Shown in pieces: positions 16,009 through 24,051 of a DNA stretch of 24,051 nt. Below the pieces are notes generated by a model. The model was not told the DNA's origin. It was given only the letters and a program-made list of their open reading frames with translations, and made no database searches. A program made the position numbers and the translations under genes. This DNA comes from Actinomycetota bacterium (GTDB lineage Bacteria; Actinomycetota; Actinomycetes; Nanopelagicales; Nanopelagicaceae). The stretch is taken from assembly GCA_009699645.1 (NCBI GenBank), contig WLNU01000006.1, forward strand, positions 1 through 24,051. The letters run 5' to 3'. Position 1 is the first letter of the stretch. Each line of letters opens with the position of its first letter.

Positions 16009-16841
16009 AAAACTTGACCTACTTTGTCCCACTGAACATAGGCACCATCCATGACTGGACCGTCGATGCATGAGCGCAGCATTGACACGGCGCCAGTTTC
16101 ATCGGCGACGGGAAGTACACATGTCATACAGATACCAATTCCACAGGCCATCGACTCTTCAACTGCACATTGGTGAATGACATCGCTTTGTGATGTGATC
16201 GCATTGATTGCCGAGAGCATCGCCATTGGTCCACAGGAGTAAATAACTGCGATATCCATATCATTAATTAATGAGGCGATGGGATCTGTAACTCGACCCA
16301 TCTGACCCATTGAACCATCCTCGGTATAAATCCGAAGAGAGTTAACTGCGCGCTTACCCTCCATGGGTGCATAAATCTTTCCAGCCGTACTTGCACCCAG
16401 CAACATATCAACTCGACAGCCACGGGCATTGAGAACTTCAGCTAATCCAAATAGAGGCGCTGAGCCATATCCCCCACCGACAAGCAAAACTTGTACTGGC
16501 TCTGTTGGAATACCAAAAGCAGTTCCAAGTGGAACGACGAGATTTAGCGTTGCGCCCTCTAGCTGGGCACATAACCATCGACTGCCCTGGCCGTGTGCTG
16601 CAACGATGAGCTCCATAGTCCCACCAAAATTGGTACTAGTAGATACACGTGAGATAGCAAAAGCACGTCGCAGGACCATACCCGATGTCTCACCACCGAC
16701 ACTTATCGCAACAAAGTTGCCTGGTTTACATAACTGTGCAAGATCGCCGATATTTATTATTAACTGGTGGTATTGGCCAACACGTTTGTTACTTACTAGC
16801 GTGGCACTAATCTGTGCGGCATTTTTATTAATCAGCGCCAT
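16005..16841 (-). CDS. pyrK: Dihydroorotate dehydrogenase electron-transfer subunit
   Basis: PyrK is the FAD and [2Fe-2S] partner of class 1B PyrD and passes electrons to NAD+. With the ATG at 16841 it has 278 residues. The FAD-binding motif is LRRAFAIS (57-64), the nucleotide-binding loop is LVGGGYGSAPL (120-130), and the iron-sulphur ligands are Cys233, Cys238, Cys241 (ACGIGICMTC) and Cys258. A GTG at 16856 would add five residues and overlap carB; the ATG, 2 bases after the carB TAG, is preferred although its Shine-Dalgarno is weak. The pairing of pyrK directly before pyrD confirms both calls. Confidence 0.95.
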   Translation of the reverse strand: MALINKNAAQISATLVSNKRVGQYHQLIINIGDLAQLCKPGNFVAISVGGETSGMVLRRAFAISRVSTSTNFGGTMELIVAAHGQGSRWLCAQLEGATLNLVVPLGTAFGIPTEPVQVLLVGGGYGSAPLFGLAEVLNARGCRVDMLLGASTAGKIYAPMEGKRAVNSLRIYTEDGSMGQMGRVTDPIASLINDMDIAVIYSCGPMAMLSAINAITSQSDVIHQCAVEESMACGIGICMTCVLPVADETGAVSMLRSCIDGPVMDGAYVQWDKVGQVL

Positions 16842-16843
16842 CT

Positions 16844-19800
16844 CTAAGCCAGCCACTCTTGCAGTGACTTAATTGATAACTCGTGTGATTGTAGGAAACG
16901 AATTCCTTCTACGGCTGCATTAAAGCCGGCAGTAGTAGTAATAATTGGAATCGATCGCTGCACTGCAGCGGTGCGAATGAGCCAGCCATCGGCTCGAACG
17001 CCCCGTCCTACTGGTGTATTAATCACTAAATCAATATCCCCCGAGTTAATTATCTCTACGATCGTCGGTTCACCCATCGGCCCCGTACCATCTGAATTTT
17101 TACGAACAGATATGGAAACTACTCCATGTTCGGCCAAATATCGCGCTGTTCCATCGGTTGCCAAGATTCTAAAACCTAATGTGGCTAATCCGGCGGCTGC
17201 CTCTATCCCTGATGCCTTGTCCTTATCGGCAAGGGATATAAATACTGTTCCGCCCTTTGGTAGTGGACCAAAGGCCTGTATCTGTGACTTTGCATAGCTC
17301 TCTCCAAAGCCTGGGGAGATACCCATGACTTCACCTGTAGATCGCATCTCAGGACCGAGAATCGCATCGACACCACGGCCATCGGTACGGCGGAATCGAT
17401 TCCACGGAAGCACCGCCTCTTTCACAGATACTCCCTTTGCTAGGCCATCACCGGATTTCGGCAAGATACCCTCGCTGCGAAGCTCTGCAATTGATGCTCC
17501 TAGTGAGATGCGTGCGGCCGCCTTGGCTAATGCAACACCTGTCGCCTTACTAACAAATGGCACGGTACGTGATGCACGTGGATTAGCCTCTAACACGTAA
17601 AGGGTATCTCCAGCTATTGCAAATTGAATATTAATCAGTCCAAGGACTCCAACACCTTGAGCAATCTTTGTCGTAGCTATTTTAATCTCCGTTAACTGCG
17701 CCGAAGAGATTGTCATGGATGGAAGCACGCAGGCGCTATCACCACTATGAATTCCTGCCTCTTCAATATGCTCCATGACTCCACCCAAGAAGAGCTCGCT
17801 ACCATCGAAGAGGGCATCAACATCTATTTCTATTGCGCTATCTAAAAATCGATCGACCAAAACTGGATGATCAGGTGTTATATCCGTGGCGCGTGTTATA
17901 AATCCGGCAAGGGCGCTATCGTCGTAGACAATCTCCATTCCTCGTCCACCTAAGACAAAGGATGGTCGTACGAGTACGGGATAACCAATGCGGGTAGCGA
18001 TTGTTATCGCCTCCAACTGTGAGGATGCCATACCAAACTCTGGTGCATTAAGGCCTTGATCTACCAATATCTGACCAAATGCGCCACGCTCTTCAGCTAA
18101 GTTAATCGCCTCGGGACTGGTACCTAAAATAACCACACCGTTGGCCTTTAATCCAGCTGCAAGTCCTAATGGTGTCTGTCCACCAAGCTGAGTAATTACT
18201 CCCAAAACTGGTCCAGTTAGCGTTTCAGCGTGAATTACCTCCAGCACATCTTCAAGTGTGAGTGGTTCAAAATACAGACGGTTACTAGTGTCATAGTCAG
18301 TTGAAACAGTTTCGGGGTTGCAGTTAATCATTATCGTTTCATAACCTGCAGCCCGAAGTGCAAAGGATGCATGAACACAGGAATAATCAAACTCAATACC
18401 TTGACCGATACGGTTAGGACCACTTCCTAAGATAATGACAGCTGGAGTTGTTCGTGGGCGTACCTCACTCTCCTCCTCATAACTTGAATAGTGATACGGA
18501 GTGAAGGCTTCAAACTCGGCCGCGCACGTATCTACCGTCTTGTAGACCGGTCTGATATTTAAGTGATGCCTAATCCGTCGCACTTCATCCTCAGGAATCC
18601 CGCGCAGTGTGGCGATCTGTGCATCTGAAAAGCCTGCACCTTTTGCATCCTTTAAAAGCTCCATACTGAGTTCACCTGGCAGAGCGATGATTGCTGCATG
18701 TTCATTAATTAATTGAATCTGTCGCAAGTACCATGGATCGATTTTGCACGCCGCAAAGATTTCGTCGATCGTTGCACCTGCCCACAAAGCACGTTGCACC
18801 TGCTGCAAGCGATACTCAGTTGGCACGGCTAGGGCCGATAAAAGCTCCTGTAGTTCATCGCCTTTTACTTGCGGCCATGTAAATATCGCCTCTTTGCGCT
18901 CCAGTGATCGCAACGCCTTCATCAACGCCTCCGAAAACGAGCGACCAATAGCCATCGCCTCTCCAACGCTCTTCATGGTCGTTGTCAGACGTGGGTCAGC
19001 ATCGGCAAATTTCTCAAAGGCAAATCGCGGCACCTTTACAACTACGTAATCTAAGGTTGGCTCAAAAGAGGCTGGCGTGAGCTTAGTAATATCGTTTTGA
19101 ATCTCATCCAAGGTATAACCGATAGCTAACTTCGTTGCAATTTTAGCTATTGGAAATCCAGTTGCCTTTGATGCCAAGGCGCTTGATCGTGAAACACGTG
19201 GATTCATTTCAATAACGATAATTCGGCCATTTGCTGGGTTAACGGCAAACTGGATGTTGCATCCGCCTGTATCAACACCAACTTCGCGGATAATATCTAG
19301 AGATAAATTACGTAATATCTGATACTCGACATCGGTCAAAGTCATAGCCGGCGCTACGGTTATCGAATCACCGGTATGGACCCCCATGGGATCTATGTTT
19401 TCAATACTGCACACAATCACAACATTGTCTTTGCGATCGCGCATAACTTCGAGCTCGTACTCCTTCCAGCCGATAATCGACTCTTCCAGCAGAACTTCAG
19501 ATGTTGGGCTATGTCGCAGTCCTGCGCCAGCTATCTGTTCCAGCTCCTTGGAATCAAAAGCAATACCAGAACCTAAGCCACCCATTGTGAAGGAGGGACG
19601 AATAACGACTGGAAAACCTAGTTTTTTTACTCCTTCAATAACATCGTCCATCGTATGACAGATCACAGATTTAGCAGATTCACCGCCAACCTTTGCAACG
19701 ATCTCACGAAAGAGCTCACGATTTTCGCCACGATTGATGGCATCCACATCGGCGCCGATTAAACGCACTCCGTATTTCGCCAGAATTCCTTTATGAAAAA

Positions 19801-20104
19801 GATCGATAGCGGCATTAAGGGCGGTTTGTCCGCCAAGGGTTGCTAAGACTGCATCGGGTTTTTCATGGGCGATAATCTTTTCAATCGCATCAGATGTTAT
19901 GGGTTCGATATAGGTAGCATCGGCAAACTCTGGATCGGTCATAATCGTTGCAGGATTGGAGTTAACAAGAACTACTCGAATCCCCTCTTCGCGAAGCACG
20001 CGACAGGCCTGGGTGCCCGAATAATCGAATTCGCATGCCTGGCCAATAACAATAGGTCCGCTACCGATAACGAGAACTGATTTAATCGATGGATCTAATG
20101 GCAT
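16844..20104 (-). CDS. carB: Carbamoyl-phosphate synthase, large subunit
   Basis: CarB uses ammonia delivered from CarA, bicarbonate and two ATP to make carbamoyl phosphate for pyrimidines and arginine. The 1086-residue protein has the duplicated layout: first ATP-grasp half (1-400; [19 protein letters not shown] at 12-30), oligomerisation region (about 400-550), second ATP-grasp half (about 555-935; [19 protein letters not shown]), and a C-terminal MGS-like allosteric domain (about 936-1086; [19 protein letters not shown]) where UMP or similar effectors bind. Full length with no frameshift. ATG at 20104 overlaps the carA TAA (TAATG), so subunit synthesis is coupled. Confidence 0.98.
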   Translation of the reverse strand: MPLDPSIKSVLVIGSGPIVIGQACEFDYSGTQACRVLREEGIRVVLVNSNPATIMTDPEFADATYIEPITSDAIEKIIAHEKPDAVLATLGGQTALNAAIDLFHKGILAKYGVRLIGADVDAINRGENRELFREIVAKVGGESAKSVICHTMDDVIEGVKKLGFPVVIRPSFTMGGLGSGIAFDSKELEQIAGAGLRHSPTSEVLLEESIIGWKEYELEVMRDRKDNVVIVCSIENIDPMGVHTGDSITVAPAMTLTDVEYQILRNLSLDIIREVGVDTGGCNIQFAVNPANGRIIVIEMNPRVSRSSALASKATGFPIAKIATKLAIGYTLDEIQNDITKLTPASFEPTLDYVVVKVPRFAFEKFADADPRLTTTMKSVGEAMAIGRSFSEALMKALRSLERKEAIFTWPQVKGDELQELLSALAVPTEYRLQQVQRALWAGATIDEIFAACKIDPWYLRQIQLINEHAAIIALPGELSMELLKDAKGAGFSDAQIATLRGIPEDEVRRIRHHLNIRPVYKTVDTCAAEFEAFTPYHYSSYEEESEVRPRTTPAVIILGSGPNRIGQGIEFDYSCVHASFALRAAGYETIMINCNPETVSTDYDTSNRLYFEPLTLEDVLEVIHAETLTGPVLGVITQLGGQTPLGLAAGLKANGVVILGTSPEAINLAEERGAFGQILVDQGLNAPEFGMASSQLEAITIATRIGYPVLVRPSFVLGGRGMEIVYDDSALAGFITRATDITPDHPVLVDRFLDSAIEIDVDALFDGSELFLGGVMEHIEEAGIHSGDSACVLPSMTISSAQLTEIKIATTKIAQGVGVLGLINIQFAIAGDTLYVLEANPRASRTVPFVSKATGVALAKAAARISLGASIAELRSEGILPKSGDGLAKGVSVKEAVLPWNRFRRTDGRGVDAILGPEMRSTGEVMGISPGFGESYAKSQIQAFGPLPKGGTVFISLADKDKASGIEAAAGLATLGFRILATDGTARYLAEHGVVSISVRKNSDGTGPMGEPTIVEIINSGDIDLVINTPVGRGVRADGWLIRTAAVQRSIPIITTTAGFNAAVEGIRFLQSHELSIKSLQEWLA

Positions 20105-21219
20105 TAGGCAGGCACTTTCTTACTCATCAACTCAATAAAGCGATCAAAGAGATATGCCGCATCGTGGGGCCCAGCGGCCGCTTCTGGATGGTACTGAACA
20201 GAGAAAGCTGGACGATCCAGTAACTGTAAGCCTTCAACTACTCCATCATTGAGCGATACATGGGTGACTTCTCCCCTGCCATAAACCGTTGAGAACTCGG
20301 TATCGGTAGGGGCTTTGAGTGCAAAGCCATGATTATGTGATGTTATCTCCACTGTGCCCGTATTTTTATCGATTACTGGTTGGTTAATCCCACGGTGTCC
20401 AAATGTCAATTTGTAGGTTTCAAATCCCAATGCCCGACCTAATATCTGGTGCCCAAAACAAATTCCAAAGATAGGGATCTCCTTCAATAATACTTCTCGC
20501 ACTAACTCAATCGTGTCCAGCATGGTCGCTGGATCGCCCGGACCGTTAGATATAAATACTCCATCTGGGTTAAGCGATGCGATATCTTCAATAGTTGAGT
20601 TAAATGGAAGAACATGAACCTCGACTCCACGCTGGGCTAGAGCCTTTGGTGTTGCAGCCTTTATTCCCAGATCGAGTGCGGCTACTACGAACTTTCTCTC
20701 TCTCATGGCTGGCACGACATACGGCTGTGGAGTTGAAACATCGGCAACTAAAAATGCGCCACTCATCGCCTCTATCTTACGAACTTCTACGACCATTTCT
20801 TCTCGGGAGAGATCTAGACCAGAGAAGATTCCTACGCGCATTGAGCCACGATCGCGAAGATGGCGTGTAATTGCACGTGTGTCAACGTTTTGAATACCAA
20901 CAATATTGTTGGCGATTAATTCGGCCTCTAACGAGTTTTCGCTGCGCCAGTTTGATGTCAGTGTCGATGGATTACGTACAACAAAACCTGCAACCCAGAT
21001 TTTTGAAGACTCATTATCGGCGCTGTTTACTCCAGTGTTACCAATATGTGGCGCAGTCATCACGACCACTTGCTTGTGGTAGGAGGGATCGGTGAGTGTC
21101 TCTTGATAACCAGTCATACCTGTTTGAAATACCGCTTCGCCAAAAGTTTTACCGGCAGCTCCCCAGGACTTTCCTTCGAAAATTCTGCCATCATCTAAGA
21201 CAAAGAAAGCTTTACTCAC
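20104..21219 (-). CDS. carA: Carbamoyl-phosphate synthase, small (glutaminase) subunit
   Basis: CarA hydrolyses glutamine and channels ammonia to CarB. The 371-residue product has the N-terminal CPSase domain ([17 protein letters not shown] at 31-47) and a class I glutamine amidotransferase domain: SNGPGDP (224-230), nucleophile Cys254 in [11 protein letters not shown], and QYHPEA (342-347; His344, Glu346). The elbow reads GICFGHQ, where GICLGHQ is also common. The start is GTG at 21219, overlapping the pyrC TGA (GTGA). In Streptomyces and Mycobacterium, from memory, a small membrane/PH-like gene lies between pyrC and carA; here there is none. Confidence 0.97.
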   Translation of the reverse strand: MSKAFFVLDDGRIFEGKSWGAAGKTFGEAVFQTGMTGYQETLTDPSYHKQVVVMTAPHIGNTGVNSADNESSKIWVAGFVVRNPSTLTSNWRSENSLEAELIANNIVGIQNVDTRAITRHLRDRGSMRVGIFSGLDLSREEMVVEVRKIEAMSGAFLVADVSTPQPYVVPAMRERKFVVAALDLGIKAATPKALAQRGVEVHVLPFNSTIEDIASLNPDGVFISNGPGDPATMLDTIELVREVLLKEIPIFGICFGHQILGRALGFETYKLTFGHRGINQPVIDKNTGTVEITSHNHGFALKAPTDTEFSTVYGRGEVTHVSLNDGVVEGLQLLDRPAFSVQYHPEAAAGPHDAAYLFDRFIELMSKKVPA

Positions 21220-22526
21220 CGAGCATCACCGGTCTCCACAAGCACACCGTTCATGAGTGTAGGTACTCCGTTAAAGAATGTATGCGTAATGACACCTGGC
21301 AGCTCGTAACCATGGAAAGGGGTATTACGACTCTTGGATGCCACCAAATCCCTATCGACAGTCCATGATGCACCGGGATTGATAATCATTAAATTGGCCC
21401 GTGCCCCGATCTCTAAGTTTCGGCCCTGTTCAACATAGCCTGCAATCCTTGCCGGCGCTGTAGATAAACGATCTGCAACTTGCGCCCAGTTCATAAGCCC
21501 TGAATCAACCATTGTTTTCTGAACGATCGAGAGAGCGGTTTCAAGACCTAGCATTCCAAAGGAGGCCTCACTCCACTCACACTCTTTCGACTCAGTGCTA
21601 TGTGGGGCGTGATCGGTTGCAACGATATCGATGGTGCCATCGGCTAGAGCCTCACGCAGGGCCATTACATCTTTCTCGGTGCGAAGCGGTGGATTCACTT
21701 TAAAAACCGGATTATATGAACGAGCTAACTCATCGGTTAAAAGAAGATGATGCGGGGTGACTTCGGCGCTGACATTGATTCCACGCGCCTTGGCCCAGCG
21801 GATTATCTCTACTCCCCCAGCCGTAGTCACATGACAGATGTGTAGTCGAGATTTAACATGATCTACGAGTAAAACATCGCGCGCGATAATTGCCTCTTCT
21901 GCAATGGCAGGCCAGCCTTTAAGTCCTAATATTGCAGATACTGCACCCTCATTCATCTGCGAACCAACGGTTAAACGTGGCTCTTGCGCATGTTGTGCTA
22001 TCACTCCATCAAACTTCTTTATATATTCAAGGGCACGACGCATCACTAAAGGATCAAATACGCAGTTGCCATCATCACTAAATACACGAACCCGCGCTAT
22101 TGATTCTGCCATCGCTCCGATTTCAGAGAGAGCGCTACCTTCGAGTCCCTTTGTTACCGCTCCGATTGGAAAGACATCGAGTAAACCCGCCTCTTGACCT
22201 AATCGATAAACCTGCTCAACAACGCCGGCATTATCGGCAACGGGAGATGTGTTTGCCATTGCAGAGAGTGCAGTAAAGCCACCTTTGGCTCCAGAGCGCG
22301 ATCCAGAGAGAACAGTCTCTGCATCTTCTCGACCTGGCTCGCGCAGATGTGTGTGAAGATCAACTAAACCTGGAAGTAGTATCGAGCCTTTAACATCGAT
22401 AACCATTGCATCGGCGTCGATGATATTTACGGCACGGTTCTTAATTAATCCATCAGCTATGAGTACATCACTTTTTGACCCATCTGGGAGTGATCCATTT
22501 TTAAGTAGATATCGCTCGGTCGCCAT
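21216..22526 (-). CDS. pyrC: Dihydroorotase (multifunctional, class I type)
   Basis: PyrC cyclises carbamoyl-aspartate to dihydroorotate. The 436-residue amidohydrolase is of the longer Bacillus/actinobacterial type rather than the short E. coli form. Metal and active-site residues can be placed: [10 protein letters not shown] (56-65; His58, His60), Asp151 in FSDDG, His179 in IAQHA, His232 in [10 protein letters not shown], and Asp305 in [19 protein letters not shown] (90-99) is the substrate-binding asparagine motif. ATG at 22526 overlaps the pyrB TAA (TAATG). All catalytic ligands are present, so this is not the inactive PyrC-like subunit sometimes found beside PyrB. Confidence 0.96.
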   Translation of the reverse strand: MATERYLLKNGSLPDGSKSDVLIADGLIKNRAVNIIDADAMVIDVKGSILLPGLVDLHTHLREPGREDAETVLSGSRSGAKGGFTALSAMANTSPVADNAGVVEQVYRLGQEAGLLDVFPIGAVTKGLEGSALSEIGAMAESIARVRVFSDDGNCVFDPLVMRRALEYIKKFDGVIAQHAQEPRLTVGSQMNEGAVSAILGLKGWPAIAEEAIIARDVLLVDHVKSRLHICHVTTAGGVEIIRWAKARGINVSAEVTPHHLLLTDELARSYNPVFKVNPPLRTEKDVMALREALADGTIDIVATDHAPHSTESKECEWSEASFGMLGLETALSIVQKTMVDSGLMNWAQVADRLSTAPARIAGYVEQGRNLEIGARANLMIINPGASWTVDRDLVASKSRNTPFHGYELPGVITHTFFNGVPTLMNGVLVETGDAR

Positions 22527-23473
22527 TACTTGCTACCTGCTTCCAAAGGTTGACCTGCTAACAAGACATACAAAATGGCCATTCGCACGCTGACGCCATT
22601 TGCCACCTGTTCAACAATCACAGAACGGGCACTGTCGGCGACTTCTGCTGCAATTTCCAATCCACGATTCATTGGACCAGGGTGCATCACTATTGAATCA
22701 GGAGACATCAATTTAAGGCGATCGGCATTTAGACCAAAGTATCGCGAGTATTCACGTGCACTTGGAAAGAAGAGATCACTCATGCGCTCTTGCTGTACGC
22801 GCAACATCATCACTACATCGACTGTGGTTAAGACTGAATCTAAATTATAGGAAATCTTTACTGGCCAGCTTTCAACACCAACAGGCAAAAGCGTCGGCGG
22901 TGCCACTAGTGTGACGCTGGCACCCAAGAGCGTTAGCAGTAGGACATTAGATCTAGCAACACGTGAGTGCAAAACATCACCCACTATTGCTACTCGAATT
23001 CCAACTAAATCTGGTGAACCCTTACCAAGATGTTTTCTTATAGTGAAGGCATCGAGTAAAGCTTGGCTGGGATGCTCATGAGTGCCATCGCCTGCATTGA
23101 TAACACTGCCAAGCATCCATTCCGAGTCAGCTAAACGTTGAGGCGCACCCGATGCACTATGTCGAATAACGACTGCATCGGCGCCCATCGCCTGCAATGT
23201 AAGTGCAGTGTCTTTAAGGGATTCACCTTTGCTCAGACTCGATCCCTTTGCAGAAAAGTTAATAACATCGGCCGACAGGCGTTTAGCGGCAGCCTCAAAA
23301 GAGATACGGGTGCGCGTTGAATCCTCAGCAAAGAGGTTCACAATTGTTCGGCCACGTAATGTCGGAAGTTTTTTCACCGCTCCATCACTAACGCGAGCTA
23401 GTTCGGTAGCAGTATCCAGAATCGAAATCGCCTGTGCCTTTGAGAGATCTGATATCGATAGTAGGTGGCGCAT
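22526..23473 (-). CDS. pyrB: Aspartate carbamoyltransferase, catalytic chain
   Basis: PyrB joins carbamoyl phosphate and aspartate, the committed step of pyrimidine synthesis. The 315-residue product has the carbamoyl-phosphate site [10 protein letters not shown] (51-60), the 80s loop [12 protein letters not shown] (79-90), [10 protein letters not shown] (132-141) and the aspartate-site [10 protein letters not shown] near the C-terminus. No pyrI regulatory gene is nearby, so this is a Bacillus-like unregulated trimer, with control expected at the level of PyrR. The ATG at 23473 overlaps the pyrR TAA (TAATG). Confidence 0.97.
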   Translation of the reverse strand: MRHLLSISDLSKAQAISILDTATELARVSDGAVKKLPTLRGRTIVNLFAEDSTRTRISFEAAAKRLSADVINFSAKGSSLSKGESLKDTALTLQAMGADAVVIRHSASGAPQRLADSEWMLGSVINAGDGTHEHPSQALLDAFTIRKHLGKGSPDLVGIRVAIVGDVLHSRVARSNVLLLTLLGASVTLVAPPTLLPVGVESWPVKISYNLDSVLTTVDVVMMLRVQQERMSDLFFPSAREYSRYFGLNADRLKLMSPDSIVMHPGPMNRGLEIAAEVADSARSVIVEQVANGVSVRMAILYVLLAGQPLEAGSK

Positions 23474-24000
23474 TAGATTGCCTCAATCAAAACTTCATCC
23501 ACGCCATCAATCTCAGTTAACTGCACTTTTACAGACTGGGCGATCGACGTGGGGAGATTTTTGCCAACGAAATCAGCTCTAATTGGTAGTTCGCGGTGGC
23601 CTCTATCAACCAGGACAGCTAACTGGACGGTGTGCGGGCGACCGATCTCACCTAAGGCATCGAGGGCGGCGCGGATAGTGCGTCCAGAGAATAAAACATC
23701 ATCGATCAAAACTACTTCGCGCCCTTCAATCCCAGTGTTTGGGATCGATGTCGGCATTATCGGCCGTGGTGGACGCATGCGCAGATCATCGCGGTGCATG
23801 GTGATATCTAGCATCCCAACTGGTATCTCGTGTTCTACGATCTGACTCATGGTCGCTGCGATTCGCAGAGCTAGATGGGCCCCGCGAGTTGGAATACCGA
23901 GCAGCGTGATCTGATCTGTTGAAGGGTTAGCTTCGAGAATTTCATGGGAAATACGTATCAACGCACGTGAGATATCGGGTGCGGACAGGGCAACGCTCAT
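23473..24000 (-). CDS. pyrR: Pyrimidine operon RNA-binding regulator PyrR (uracil phosphoribosyltransferase homologue)
   Basis: PyrR senses UMP/UTP versus PRPP and binds pyr mRNA to repress expression; many homologues also have some uracil phosphoribosyltransferase activity. The 175-residue product is of usual length. It has the PRPP-binding motif [18 protein letters not shown] (96-113), the [10 protein letters not shown] segment (35-44), and the conserved basic/dimer part [10 protein letters not shown] (64-73) and [10 protein letters not shown] (131-140). ATG at 24000 has an ideal Shine-Dalgarno (AAGGAG, six bases upstream), placed inside a hairpin that looks like a PyrR target. It is the first gene of the pyr operon. 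Confidence 0.96.
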   Translation of the reverse strand: MSVALSAPDISRALIRISHEILEANPSTDQITLLGIPTRGAHLALRIAATMSQIVEHEIPVGMLDITMHRDDLRMRPPRPIMPTSIPNTGIEGREVVLIDDVLFSGRTIRAALDALGEIGRPHTVQLAVLVDRGHRELPIRADFVGKNLPTSIAQSVKVQLTEIDGVDEVLIEAI

Positions 24001-24007
24001 CTAAATC

Positions 24008-24042
24008 TCCTTCCCCATCTCTCAGGATGGGTCGTTAAAGGA
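24008..24042 (-). promoter_or_regulatory. Putative PyrR-binding hairpin covering the pyrR Shine-Dalgarno
   Basis: On the minus strand, TCCTT (24042-24038) pairs with AAGGA (24012-24008), and CCCATC (24031-24026) pairs with GATGGG (24019-24014). They enclose the hexaloop CTGAGA (24025-24020) and leave a six-base, mostly purine internal bulge TAACGA (24037-24032) on the 5' side, with one G opposite. The hexaloop fits the CNGNGA consensus of PyrR-binding loops, and the bulge-plus-upper-stem layout is that known from Bacillus. The lower stem traps the AAGGAG ribosome binding site, so PyrR binding should block translation of pyrR and the genes coupled to it, as described for Mycobacterium smegmatis. 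No terminator follows. The promoter is not clear in the 51 bases available. Confidence 0.7.
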
Positions 24043-24051
24043 TGCGTGGCA

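Noticed and set aside
16009..16071. Longer pyrD start inside pyrK
   Set aside because: The extension reads the pyrK end in another frame; the ATGA overlap at 16005-16008 is the natural start.
1..24051. tRNA or rRNA genes, CRISPR arrays, insertion sequences, phage or defence genes
   Set aside because: None seen; almost every base is accounted for by recognised housekeeping genes.

Overview
The window is a gene-dense stretch of an actinobacterial chromosome. The actinobacterial signs are an actinobacterial-type integration host factor (mIHF), an Ung with the GQDPYPTP motif, an omega subunit of the [12 protein letters not shown] type, a CoaBC with PAMHPQMW, an ATPase-degenerate PriA, and the conserved backbone pyrR-pyrB-pyrC-carA-carB-...-pyrF-mihF-gmk-rpoZ-coaBC-metK-priA. 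Base composition by eye is moderate, not the high GC of Streptomyces or Mycobacterium. Spacers are almost absent (the longest is 59 bases) and most genes touch or overlap. This suggests a streamlined genome, for example a freshwater acI/Nanopelagicales-type actinobacterium. That lineage is an inference; no ribosomal RNA is present to confirm it.

Layout: (1) 2-1438 (+), an NCS2/AzgA-type purine permease, ending at a long hairpin shared with the convergent ung. (2) 1494-2925 (-), ung and an orphan ABC ATPase, 1 base apart. (3) 2985-4205 (+), serB, divergent from the ABC gene and preceded by a tiny possible leader ORF. (4) 4209-24000 (-), one uninterrupted run of 19 genes read from right to left: pyrR, pyrB, pyrC, carA, carB, pyrK, pyrD, pyrF, a mihF-gmk fusion, rpoZ, coaBC, metK, priA, def, fmt, rsmB, rpe, hisE, hisG. 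(5) 24001-24051, the pyrR leader, holding a hairpin that fits a PyrR-binding loop and covers the ribosome binding site.

Function: the first eight genes of the run make UMP from bicarbonate and glutamine, lacking only pyrE. They are followed by nucleotide and chromosome genes (fusion, rpoZ), cofactor genes (coaBC, metK), replication restart (priA), translation initiation and ribosome modification (def, fmt, rsmB), then rpe and two histidine genes. The pyr part has the Bacillus subtilis gene order and Bacillus-like enzyme types (class 1B PyrD with PyrK, type I PyrF) inside an otherwise actinobacterial neighbourhood.

The most notable points are the single-ORF mIHF-guanylate kinase fusion, the PyrR-loop/Shine-Dalgarno structure, the mosaic pyr operon, and the six-codon leader ORF whose stop overlaps the serB start. 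I saw no RNA genes, mobile elements, CRISPR arrays, phage genes or defence systems.
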